The position numbers and the translations under genes are program-made. Positions 1 through 7,776 of a stretch of 64,000 nt of DNA are shown piece by piece; position 1 is the stretch's first letter; every line of letters starts with the position of its first letter. The notes under the pieces are model-generated. The model had not been told where the DNA came from. It worked only from the letters and a program-made list of their open reading frames with translations, and did no database searches. The stretch comes from CAYGFH01 sp964430295 (lineage in GTDB: Bacteria > Patescibacteriota > Microgenomatia > UBA10105 > UBA927): positions 16,791 through 80,790 of the forward strand of contig CAYSEV010000003.1 of NCBI GenBank assembly GCA_964430295.1, written 5' to 3'.

Positions 1-1287
1 GAATATTTCACGCATGGTTTTGTACACGCACCAAACACATTAATACAATCGATTAAAAAGCTCCCGCCTGCAACAGTGTTAACATTTAATGTTCAAACGC
101 AATCATTAGTCACAAAAAAATATTGGGATGTATCTTCCTTTAACAACACTGCTATATCAATTAACGTGAGATCGTCTCGAAGTATATTAGATAAATTGCT
201 TTCAGATTCAGTAATGTTAAGACTGATATCGGATGTCCCGATTGGTTGCTTTTTGAGCGGCGGAATTGACTCCAGTTTGATCTGCCAGTACGCAGTGCTA
301 GTTAACCCAATGCTTCGTACGTACTCAGCGACTTTTCCGGGGTATGAAAATCAGGACGAATCAATATTTTCTTCGTATGTGGCAAAAATGTTAAAAACAA
401 ATCATACGCAAGTTGAATGTACAAGCACAGCTGTAATAGAAGTATTAGAAAATCTTGGCACATTGATAGACGAACCCATAGTTGATCCTGCATTTGTTCC
501 AACATTCCTTTTGGCTCGAGAAGCCAGAAAAAAAGTAAAAGTAGTTTTAACTGGAGAAGGCGCAGATGAACTTTTTGCAGGGTATTCTCGTTACACAGTT
601 GAAACGCAAAAAGAAAAGCTCCATAATGCAATAATCTCTTCAAAATTAACGCAATATATATGGAAACAAGTGTTTGGGAATACTCGCAGAAGAATACTAT
701 TGCCTATTGATAAAAGATATAGTCCTCAGCATGTTTGGGATATGCATGAGTTATGTCTTGCTGAAAAATACACAAAAGAGCCGGGGTTGATGAATGAACG
801 ATATTATTCCCCAAAAAAATCCACTCTATTTTATCTCCAGACAAATGACTTTGCACGATATCTGTCTGATCAATTATTAAACAAAGTAGATAAAGCAACA
901 ATGGCGGCAAATCTTGAAGCAAGAGCTCCGTATTTGGACTCTCGTATCATTGAGTATGCATTCTCTATACCAGACAACCAAAAACACAACTTCTTACAGG
1001 GGAAACTGGCTTTAAAAAAAGTTGCGGAAAAATATTTTCCTAAAAAATATGTATGGAGGAAAAAGCACGGTTTTGAAATGCCGTTATCTGAATGGTTCAA
1101 AAAAGATCTTAAAATGTACGCTTACGATTCACTGTCAGCAGCAGCAAAATACCCCACTATTTTTGAATATGCCCGTTACAAACGGATTATAGATGACCAT
1201 ATGAATGGTTCAAAAAATAATGCTAATAAAATATGGAGCATGATTGTCTTAACCAGATGGCTGCTTCGCAATGAAATTGTCGTATGA
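1..1287 (+). CDS. asnB: Asparagine synthase (glutamine-hydrolysing), C-terminal part, 5' end outside window
   Basis: The frame is open from base 1, so the start lies upstream; the first in-frame GTG (76) falls inside a conserved stretch and is not a real start. What remains is the synthetase half: the PP-loop ATP-binding motif SGGIDSS at about 256-276, followed by the GEGADELFAGY segment typical of AsnB. The N-terminal class II glutaminase domain is presumably encoded before the window. The family transfers ammonia from glutamine to aspartate through a beta-aspartyl-AMP intermediate; members in polysaccharide loci may amidate sugar acids or other carboxylates instead. It is followed by two glycosyltransferases with ATGA overlap, so it is probably part of the surface-glycan operon. 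Whether it serves free asparagine or polymer decoration cannot be decided from sequence. Confidence 0.9.
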   Translation, partial: EYFTHGFVHAPNTLIQSIKKLPPATVLTFNVQTQSLVTKKYWDVSSFNNTAISINVRSSRSILDKLLSDSVMLRLISDVPIGCFLSGGIDSSLICQYAVLVNPMLRTYSATFPGYENQDESIFSSYVAKMLKTNHTQVECTSTAVIEVLENLGTLIDEPIVDPAFVPTFLLAREARKKVKVVLTGEGADELFAGYSRYTVETQKEKLHNAIISSKLTQYIWKQVFGNTRRRILLPIDKRYSPQHVWDMHELCLAEKYTKEPGLMNERYYSPKKSTLFYLQTNDFARYLSDQLLNKVDKATMAANLEARAPYLDSRIIEYAFSIPDNQKHNFLQGKLALKKVAEKYFPKKYVWRKKHGFEMPLSEWFKKDLKMYAYDSLSAAAKYPTIFEYARYKRIIDDHMNGSKNNANKIWSMIVLTRWLLRNEIVV

Positions 1288-2396
1288 GAAAAAAAGTAAT
1301 CCTTATAGTGTTTTGGGATTTGGATATTGGGGGCATTCAATCACTCATACGAGATATGATTCTCTATGTTTTAAGAACACAAACAAAAATTGTCATAAAA
1401 GTATTGATTAAAAATAACACAAACAGCCATATACTAGATGCGTTAAATAAAAATGGATTTACTGATGTGTGTTATCCGAATTTGCAGCATATAAAAAATC
1501 GTTATCTACGTCAGATATATTTTTTCCTCTGGGTGGCATATATGTATATAAAAATATTTCCTGATTATTGCCTTACATTTCTAGATGTACTGTCTATATA
1601 TATGATTGTTCTAAAGTTTTGTATTTTTTGGAGGCACACAAAAATTATTTTAAATGAAAATGTATTAACTTCTACAAACAATCAACTCACAAAAAAAACT
1701 TCTTGGTTCTGGGATATCTGTATTAGAATGGTATATCCGTTTTCTCATAGAATCATCGTTCCAAGTAACGCCTGCAAAAGAGATCTTATAAGTAAATATT
1801 ACATACCGAAATCGAAAATTAACGTTTGTTATAATTGGACGCTTATGAAAGAAGTTGAAGAAACCAAAAAAGAATACGATCTCATATATATAGGAAGGTT
1901 TGAAAAGGAGAAAAATCCGATTTCGCTGATACATCTGCTATACAAACTGAAACAAAAAAATCCAGACATATCCCTTTGTTTGGTAGGAAAAGGTATATAT
2001 AAAAAACAAATGCAAGAAAAGATACGTAATTTAAAATTAGAGAATAATGCCAAGCTCCTTGGCTATAGAGCCGATGTCAACAAACTTCTAGGCAAATCAA
2101 AAATTCTTATCACCACCACGCATAACGAAGGTTTTCCTGTATCCATGTTAGAGGCAGGTATTCAAAAAATACCTTGTGTTTCCACCAGATTTACTGGTGT
2201 TGAGGAAATTATCTCCCATAATAAAACAGGATTTATATGTGATACACAAGAAGATATGATGAAACGTGTAGAAAAATTACTTAAAGATGATGCTATGAGG
2301 AGAGCGCTTGGATTATCTTTCAAAAAAAAAGTTGGCTTAAGATTTGGTGAACATGCCATACGAAAATTTTTATCAAAAGCGTTTAATGTAATATGA
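1284..2396 (+). CDS. Glycosyltransferase family 4-type (GT-B fold)
   Basis: 370 residues. The C-terminal half carries the GT4 landmarks: a GRFEKEKNP motif at the start of the nucleotide-sugar domain, a LLGYRADV segment, and NEGFPVSMLEAG, which holds the conserved E-x7-E sugar-nucleotide contact region. The N-terminus starts with a Rossmann-type strand followed by DIGGIQ. It probably transfers a sugar from a nucleotide donor to a lipid-linked glycan at the cytoplasmic face. The start ATG overlaps the stop of the asparagine synthase (ATGA), indicating translational coupling. The next gene is a clear paralogue, so the pair arose by tandem duplication. Donor and acceptor are unknown. Confidence 0.9.
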   Translation: MRKKVILIVFWDLDIGGIQSLIRDMILYVLRTQTKIVIKVLIKNNTNSHILDALNKNGFTDVCYPNLQHIKNRYLRQIYFFLWVAYMYIKIFPDYCLTFLDVLSIYMIVLKFCIFWRHTKIILNENVLTSTNNQLTKKTSWFWDICIRMVYPFSHRIIVPSNACKRDLISKYYIPKSKINVCYNWTLMKEVEETKKEYDLIYIGRFEKEKNPISLIHLLYKLKQKNPDISLCLVGKGIYKKQMQEKIRNLKLENNAKLLGYRADVNKLLGKSKILITTTHNEGFPVSMLEAGIQKIPCVSTRFTGVEEIISHNKTGFICDTQEDMMKRVEKLLKDDAMRRALGLSFKKKVGLRFGEHAIRKFLSKAFNVI

Positions 2397-3490
2397 GCAG
2401 AAAAACACTTGTTATTGTTTATTGGAATTTAGGTATTGGGGGAATTCAAAAAAGAATTCGGGATATATCTCAATCAATTTCAAAAGAAAACAGAGATTGG
2501 CATATTATACTTTTGTTGCGAAGAGAAGTAGATGGAAGTTTCCTGGATCAGGTAAAAGAACATAACAATCTCAGCATAGAGGTGTATCCATTTAATAATC
2601 AAAAAATCCGGCCTGTTGGCGGATTTTTCTTTTGGTTATTATATAAATATATTCAGATAAAACCCACTACGTGTCTTACATTTTTGCCTCTTCTAGGTAT
2701 AGCCATGATACTAATTAAAAAAGCAGTATTTTGGGTCAACACGAAACTTGTTATAAATGAAGGGGTCTTACTGTCAGAATATTTATATACTAACAAATTA
2801 ACATGGTTAAAACCTTTTATATCAGCACTTTATTCAAGCGCTGAAAATATAATAGTTCCAACACTTGCTTGTAAAGAAGATTTAGAATTACAATTCTTTT
2901 TTAAAAAAAATACTATTTTAGTCTTATCAAATTGGACGCTAATTCGAAAAGCAGCGAAAAAAGGTAAAACACTTTATGATTTGGTGTATGTGGGAAGGTT
3001 TGAAAAAGAAAAAAATGTGCTTGTACTTTGCGATGTCATTAAAAGTCTGAAAAGCACGATACCTACTATAAAAGTAATTATGGTCGGATCAGGCAGTCTA
3101 TTACCCTATTTGCAGACAAAAATTAAGAAATTACAGTTAACCAAGAATATTATAATCAAAGAATTTACAGTGAAAGCTTTTCAATATATGACTCAATCTA
3201 AGGCCCTCATATTACCCTCTTTAAGTGAAGGCATGCCAAATGTCGTATTGGAGGCGGCAATGTTACGCACTCCTTCTGTGGTGGCTAATTTTAAAGGAGC
3301 TCATGAGGTAGTTATTCATGCTAAGACAGGATATGTAGCAGATACAACAGAACAACTATATACGTATAGTAAAGAAATATTGAAATATCCACAGCTAAGG
3401 ATAGAGATGGGAAAGAAGGCTCAGGAATTCGTTGAATCAAAATTTACTCAGAGAGCACAAAAGAGATTTATTAGGATATTGCTTGAATAG
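2393..3490 (+). CDS. Glycosyltransferase family 4-type, paralogue of the preceding gene
   Basis: 365 residues, overlapping the previous gene by ATGA. The N-terminus (VIVYWNLGIGGIQ) and the GRFEKEKN motif mirror those of the upstream glycosyltransferase, and LSEGMPNVVLEAA is the GT4 donor-binding motif with its conserved glutamates. Similar length and domain order indicate a tandem duplication followed by divergence, probably adding successive sugars to the same glycan. It is the last GT4 gene before a polytopic membrane protein. Sugar specificity cannot be read from the sequence. Confidence 0.9.
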   Translation: MSRKTLVIVYWNLGIGGIQKRIRDISQSISKENRDWHIILLLRREVDGSFLDQVKEHNNLSIEVYPFNNQKIRPVGGFFFWLLYKYIQIKPTTCLTFLPLLGIAMILIKKAVFWVNTKLVINEGVLLSEYLYTNKLTWLKPFISALYSSAENIIVPTLACKEDLELQFFFKKNTILVLSNWTLIRKAAKKGKTLYDLVYVGRFEKEKNVLVLCDVIKSLKSTIPTIKVIMVGSGSLLPYLQTKIKKLQLTKNIIIKEFTVKAFQYMTQSKALILPSLSEGMPNVVLEAAMLRTPSVVANFKGAHEVVIHAKTGYVADTTEQLYTYSKEILKYPQLRIEMGKKAQEFVESKFTQRAQKRFIRILLE

Positions 3491-3519
3491 ATTTTAGTGG
3501 TAAACGGAGCTAAAAATAT

Positions 3520-5016
3520 ATGAATATACTCAAATCCTCACATCCTTACATGATACTCATATCATTACTTCTGTGCGTGTTTATATGGCTTTGTTTTCAG
3601 GTAAATACATTTTATGTCCCAAATTCTGATTTTTTAAATTACTTGAATGTTGGGCACAGAATACTTATTAATCCATTTGATCCCTATATAACCAGCGCAC
3701 CACTATATTCTATTCTTGTCTACGTATTAGAAATAATTCTTCCAATAAAACATCCAGGTATTATAGGCGGTATTATAGTAAACATACTTTTTTTTATCAC
3801 TTCGCTCATATTTCTTTGGCTACTTTCAAAACGTTGGATGAATAATTATGCATTATTACCCGTCCTTTTTTTTGGCATTAATCCGGTTATGCTTTATGTT
3901 GTCCTTCAACCGTCGAATATTCCCCTATCAGTCATGCTTATTCTTATGGCGTTGTTCTACTATACATCGAAGCCAACGTTTGCGTATGTATTGGTCTTAA
4001 TTGCATCTTTGACCAGAATAGAATCAATTCCAGTGCTGTTTGTATTTATTATAAGTGATCTTATATTCTACAAAAGACTGCGTTGTTCAAAAACAATCAT
4101 CGTTGCATCATTATGTATACTTGCTTGGTATATCCGTCCAATTATTCCACACGATAATTATATAGATGAAATAAAATTCCGAAGAGATGAAATACCTAAT
4201 CTTGCATTCATCAGAAATTCATTTATTCGAGCACCTTTTTCGTATGACTTGCTCAATGCTAATAAGCCTATCGAGGCTTTCTCATCTGAGACTATTGCGA
4301 TTCTTATCATAATACTATGGATCATATTGGGGCTGCGCCGATATTATAAGCTAGATAAAGTGCGGTCTTTCGTGATTATTGGATATGTATTGGGATATAT
4401 TTTTATTCATACAGTTTTTCCTGACAGGGTGATTAGGTATAGCTATCCCCTTCTTCCTTTTGTATATATGTTGATATGTTGGCCTGTTATATATATTAAT
4501 ACTATATATAGTTCCTATACAAGGAATCTTTCAATTTTCTTAGTAAGTGTCCTCGCATTAGGTGTATGTTGTTTTTCAGTTGTAAATGCTCCCTTTTACA
4601 TAAATGATCAAAGATGGGATAGGGCTGAAAGGCGGTTGGTTGCAGAATGGCTAAATAATAATATTCATTCCCAAACTGCAGTCTATACTTTCGAACATTA
4701 CGTCTTTTCTTATTATGTAAGCAATCCTTTTATTGATTATATCGATACCACAGAAAGCAAAGCCTGGACAGATGATTTGTGCACACAAAAGGGAGATATC
4801 TATGTGGTATTTGATAATCAGACAGAATCGGATGGCGAATACTTCGATCATTTAAACGGTTTGGATTTTTTTCATCAGTTCAAAAATAATAAATCAGCAA
4901 TGTCAAAATTGAAACTAATTAAAACAATACGCATTGAAAAGCGCCACGCGGAAATATATAAATTTATTGAGAATCCAATAAATCCTTGGTGCTCATCCAT
5001 ATTCAATGAAACATAG
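3520..5016 (+). CDS. Polytopic membrane protein, probable GT-C type glycosyltransferase
   Basis: 498 residues with many hydrophobic segments: one at about residues 10-30, a series through about 370, and a soluble C-terminal domain of about 120 residues. The first loop carries NSDFLNYLNVGHR, an acidic loop position that in GT-C enzymes (PMT, ArnT and related families) holds the catalytic aspartate. Such enzymes use polyprenyl-phosphate sugars outside the membrane. The following gene is a dolichol-phosphate-mannose-synthase-like GT2, which could supply that donor; this pairing supports the call. No exact family is claimed. The start ATG is 29 bases after the previous stop with a GGAG motif upstream. 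Confidence 0.65.
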   Translation: MNILKSSHPYMILISLLLCVFIWLCFQVNTFYVPNSDFLNYLNVGHRILINPFDPYITSAPLYSILVYVLEIILPIKHPGIIGGIIVNILFFITSLIFLWLLSKRWMNNYALLPVLFFGINPVMLYVVLQPSNIPLSVMLILMALFYYTSKPTFAYVLVLIASLTRIESIPVLFVFIISDLIFYKRLRCSKTIIVASLCILAWYIRPIIPHDNYIDEIKFRRDEIPNLAFIRNSFIRAPFSYDLLNANKPIEAFSSETIAILIIILWIILGLRRYYKLDKVRSFVIIGYVLGYIFIHTVFPDRVIRYSYPLLPFVYMLICWPVIYINTIYSSYTRNLSIFLVSVLALGVCCFSVVNAPFYINDQRWDRAERRLVAEWLNNNIHSQTAVYTFEHYVFSYYVSNPFIDYIDTTESKAWTDDLCTQKGDIYVVFDNQTESDGEYFDHLNGLDFFHQFKNNKSAMSKLKLIKTIRIEKRHAEIYKFIENPINPWCSSIFNET

Positions 5017-5758
5017 AAATAAGTATCATCCTAAAATCGTTATAATTATTCCCGCATATAATGAGTCAAGATCATTGCCAAAGCTCCTCCAATCTATATT
5101 GAAACACAAAAATATTCATACATGTCTCGTTATTGATGATGGTTCATCAGATGGGACAGCGGATATCGCAAAACTATCTGGAGCAACTGTTCTTAAATTA
5201 CCCGTAAATATGGGATCAGGATGTGCGTTATATAAAGGTATTGAATACGCCCATAAAATACACGCAGATATTGTTGTAGCATTGGATGCAGATGGTCAAC
5301 ATGATCCAAAATATATACCATTATTGTTGAAGCATATACAATCAGATAAAGATTATATTATCGCAAGCAGATATATAAAACCAACGAATTACAGCACTCA
5401 AAAAAATCGTGTGATTGCCACAAAGATTATATACCTATTGTTCAATAAGTTGCTTCATATAACCGTTCATGATCCAACTTCAGGATATCGGGCTTTTGGA
5501 AGTAAAGTTTTGAAAGAATTGTCTAGCAAAAATAAATTATATTTCCCTGAACCTGAGATTATTCTCACACTTTCATTTAAAGGCTATAATATTCACGAAG
5601 TGTCAGTCCCGATGTCTCCACGTCAGTATGGGGCCTCTACCATCACGTTGACAAAAGGGATAGTATTACTTTTATATATAATAATAAAAATTCTGTACTT
5701 CAGTATCACAACCCACTGTAAGCTGTATATGTCGAAACTGAGTCAATTATTAAAATAG
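5006..5758 (+). CDS. Glycosyltransferase family 2 (polyprenyl-phosphate sugar synthase-like)
   Basis: 250 residues. It begins VIIPAYNESRSLPKLL, the GT2 nucleotide-binding strand, followed by VIDDGSSDGT and ALDADGQHDP, the DxD-like metal/UDP or GDP-binding motif. DPTSGYRAF is characteristic of the DPM1/DPG-synthase subgroup, which loads mannose or glucose onto a polyprenyl phosphate. A short hydrophobic segment near residues 215-235 may give peripheral membrane association. The start overlaps the preceding membrane protein by 11 bases, so the two may work as donor synthase and GT-C transferase. The 3' end overlaps the convergent next gene by 9 bases. Confidence 0.85.
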   Translation: MKHRNKYHPKIVIIIPAYNESRSLPKLLQSILKHKNIHTCLVIDDGSSDGTADIAKLSGATVLKLPVNMGSGCALYKGIEYAHKIHADIVVALDADGQHDPKYIPLLLKHIQSDKDYIIASRYIKPTNYSTQKNRVIATKIIYLLFNKLLHITVHDPTSGYRAFGSKVLKELSSKNKLYFPEPEIILTLSFKGYNIHEVSVPMSPRQYGASTITLTKGIVLLLYIIIKILYFSITTHCKLYMSKLSQLLK

Positions 5759-7753
5759 TGTTGGAATCTGGTCGATAATTGAAAGAGTTCTCTCAGCATC
5801 TATTCCAATAGTGTCAAAATACCACTTAAGGCTTTGATATCTTGGACGATTTTCTAATTCTACAAGTTCGAGCGCTTTTTTTCGGGAAATGACTCCCTCT
5901 CGAATCTGATTACTGCGAAGACCATCATTTTCAGTAAAGCCTTGAACCCTATAATATATATAATTATAGAAAGCTGGAGTCCCATCATCGATTCTCCATG
6001 TCGCAACCGTATCTGCTGGGGTTTCCCACTCAAACTTTTTGAGAGTATGCAAAATTTTCTGTTCATCCCATTTAATATAATGCCACAAGTATACAAAATC
6101 ATGAGGCATCAAGTATGTTGATGCGTATGCCCCTGCGCTATCAATTAATGAGGCATTTATATAGAGCGGATTTCGGATAAATTGTAGAATATAATACCTC
6201 AAAAGTTGAAATTTCCCATGCATTGATAGATTATGAATTACACCGTTTGGAGTTCCGTCAAATATTCCATAATAACCGAATTTAAAACGCTCATCCTCAA
6301 GTTGATTTCCCCTTGAGTATATGACTAGATTTATGCCAGTTTGCTTTTTGAGTCTCTCTACATAATATTCAGCCTGTTTATCTCCCGCCATAAGAAGTGT
6401 AACCATCCCCAAATCGGGTTTATGTAACCAGGCTTCGATATTTTTTTTGATATTTAATCTCTTTTGTTTAATATCTGCCGAAACCCAAATATGCTCAACC
6501 CCTAATGCAGCGCACATTCGTGATTGATTCCTCCTGGCTATATCAGTTATCATTCCCCAGTCATATGTGTACGCTATAGGATTTAGTTTTAGAATGTGTT
6601 TGACAAAATAAAGACCATAACTACTGTCTCTCCCTCCGCTCAATGGCACTATGCAATTCTTTTTTGACGATTGCGTTTGGAATGTTGAAATGTATTTTTT
6701 AAGTTCGTTTACGCCCAATGGTTGTTGTTTCTTATATGTATTGCAAAAATTACAAATACCATTTCGATCAAATGTTATTAGAGGCATTGTCTCAGGCATA
6801 ATACATTTAGAACATCTTTTTATATGTGATATAGCCTTATAATTTGGAATGTGTGACTTTATTTTGGCAATAGAATTATTGTTAAATGTATTTAGAGAAT
6901 TATTTACACGCACTGTAATGTTATTAAACACGTGGGGCGATGTGACGCTTTGTCTGTTCTGCACACAGCCGAAACGTGACACGGAATCATATGTCTGTGG
7001 TGTTACAGAAAACTCTTTGATCTCTTTACACCCGATTTGCACAATTACTCCCGTATTTGCAGCAATATTTTTGATGGTTAATTGCAGCCTGGTATTTAAA
7101 AATTTGGAAATAATACGCTTTATGAAGTATTCTTCAGAGGCAAATATAAGAATATTATGTATTTGAACATAGAAAATTGAGCCAGTATTCGTAGCAAGGA
7201 TAATTGAATTTTCAATAGTGTCAGCAAGAGCTATATTTGATTCACCATAAATTTCAGAAAATATTTTTTGAACTGATGATATGGAGCTATATCCTTTTTG
7301 TTTGAATAATTCATACAGAAGGATGAATAATTCACTGTCAGTTTTATTTTTTTTATGTAACGTTGGATATTTTTTAAAAATCTGATCTTCGTTTACTACT
7401 ATTCCATTGTGTATAACTATGGAGTTTTTCCCTTGAATTGGCTGATTGTTCTGATCTTCCCTCGAATCCCCATTAGTAGCTAATCTTGAATGTCCTATGA
7501 CGAAGAATGAAGTACTATTTGAATTAGAGGAAATTTCCCGAAATAATTTATTCCACTGAATTGATTTTGTGAGCACTGCCGCTTTTTCGGGCGCCTTAAT
7601 AATTGTTGTTGATTTTTTGATTGAATAGGCAATTCCGGAAGCATCGCTGCCTCTTGATTCAGATAATTGAAACAAGGTCTTAATTATATCCTCGATATTA
7701 AGATCTTCTTTGGATACGTCAGTGTTTTTTATAAGGCCAAGTATTCCGCACAT
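5750..7753 (-). CDS. Class II glutaminase fused to N-acetyl sugar amidotransferase (WbpG/PseA-like)
   Basis: 667 residues. The N-terminal 240 or so form a class II glutamine amidotransferase: MCGILGLIK gives the catalytic Cys2 after Met removal, then a RGSDASG segment, GHSRLAT and the IHNGIV motif. After a linker (about 250-310) comes the second half: a four-cysteine knuckle (RCSKCIMP and CNFC) followed by a PP-loop PLSGGRDSS. This is the arrangement of WbpG/PseA-type sugar amidotransferases, which make acetamidino groups on uronic or nonulosonic sugars. Those enzymes normally use a separate glutaminase such as HisH-like WbpH; here a different glutaminase class is on the same chain. It sits in a glycan locus, so modification of a surface sugar is likely. 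The exact substrate is unknown. Confidence 0.85.
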   Translation of the reverse strand: MCGILGLIKNTDVSKEDLNIEDIIKTLFQLSESRGSDASGIAYSIKKSTTIIKAPEKAAVLTKSIQWNKLFREISSNSNSTSFFVIGHSRLATNGDSREDQNNQPIQGKNSIVIHNGIVVNEDQIFKKYPTLHKKNKTDSELFILLYELFKQKGYSSISSVQKIFSEIYGESNIALADTIENSIILATNTGSIFYVQIHNILIFASEEYFIKRIISKFLNTRLQLTIKNIAANTGVIVQIGCKEIKEFSVTPQTYDSVSRFGCVQNRQSVTSPHVFNNITVRVNNSLNTFNNNSIAKIKSHIPNYKAISHIKRCSKCIMPETMPLITFDRNGICNFCNTYKKQQPLGVNELKKYISTFQTQSSKKNCIVPLSGGRDSSYGLYFVKHILKLNPIAYTYDWGMITDIARRNQSRMCAALGVEHIWVSADIKQKRLNIKKNIEAWLHKPDLGMVTLLMAGDKQAEYYVERLKKQTGINLVIYSRGNQLEDERFKFGYYGIFDGTPNGVIHNLSMHGKFQLLRYYILQFIRNPLYINASLIDSAGAYASTYLMPHDFVYLWHYIKWDEQKILHTLKKFEWETPADTVATWRIDDGTPAFYNYIYYRVQGFTENDGLRSNQIREGVISRKKALELVELENRPRYQSLKWYFDTIGIDAERTLSIIDQIPTLF

Positions 7754-7776
7754 GTCCTAAATTGGATATATAATTA

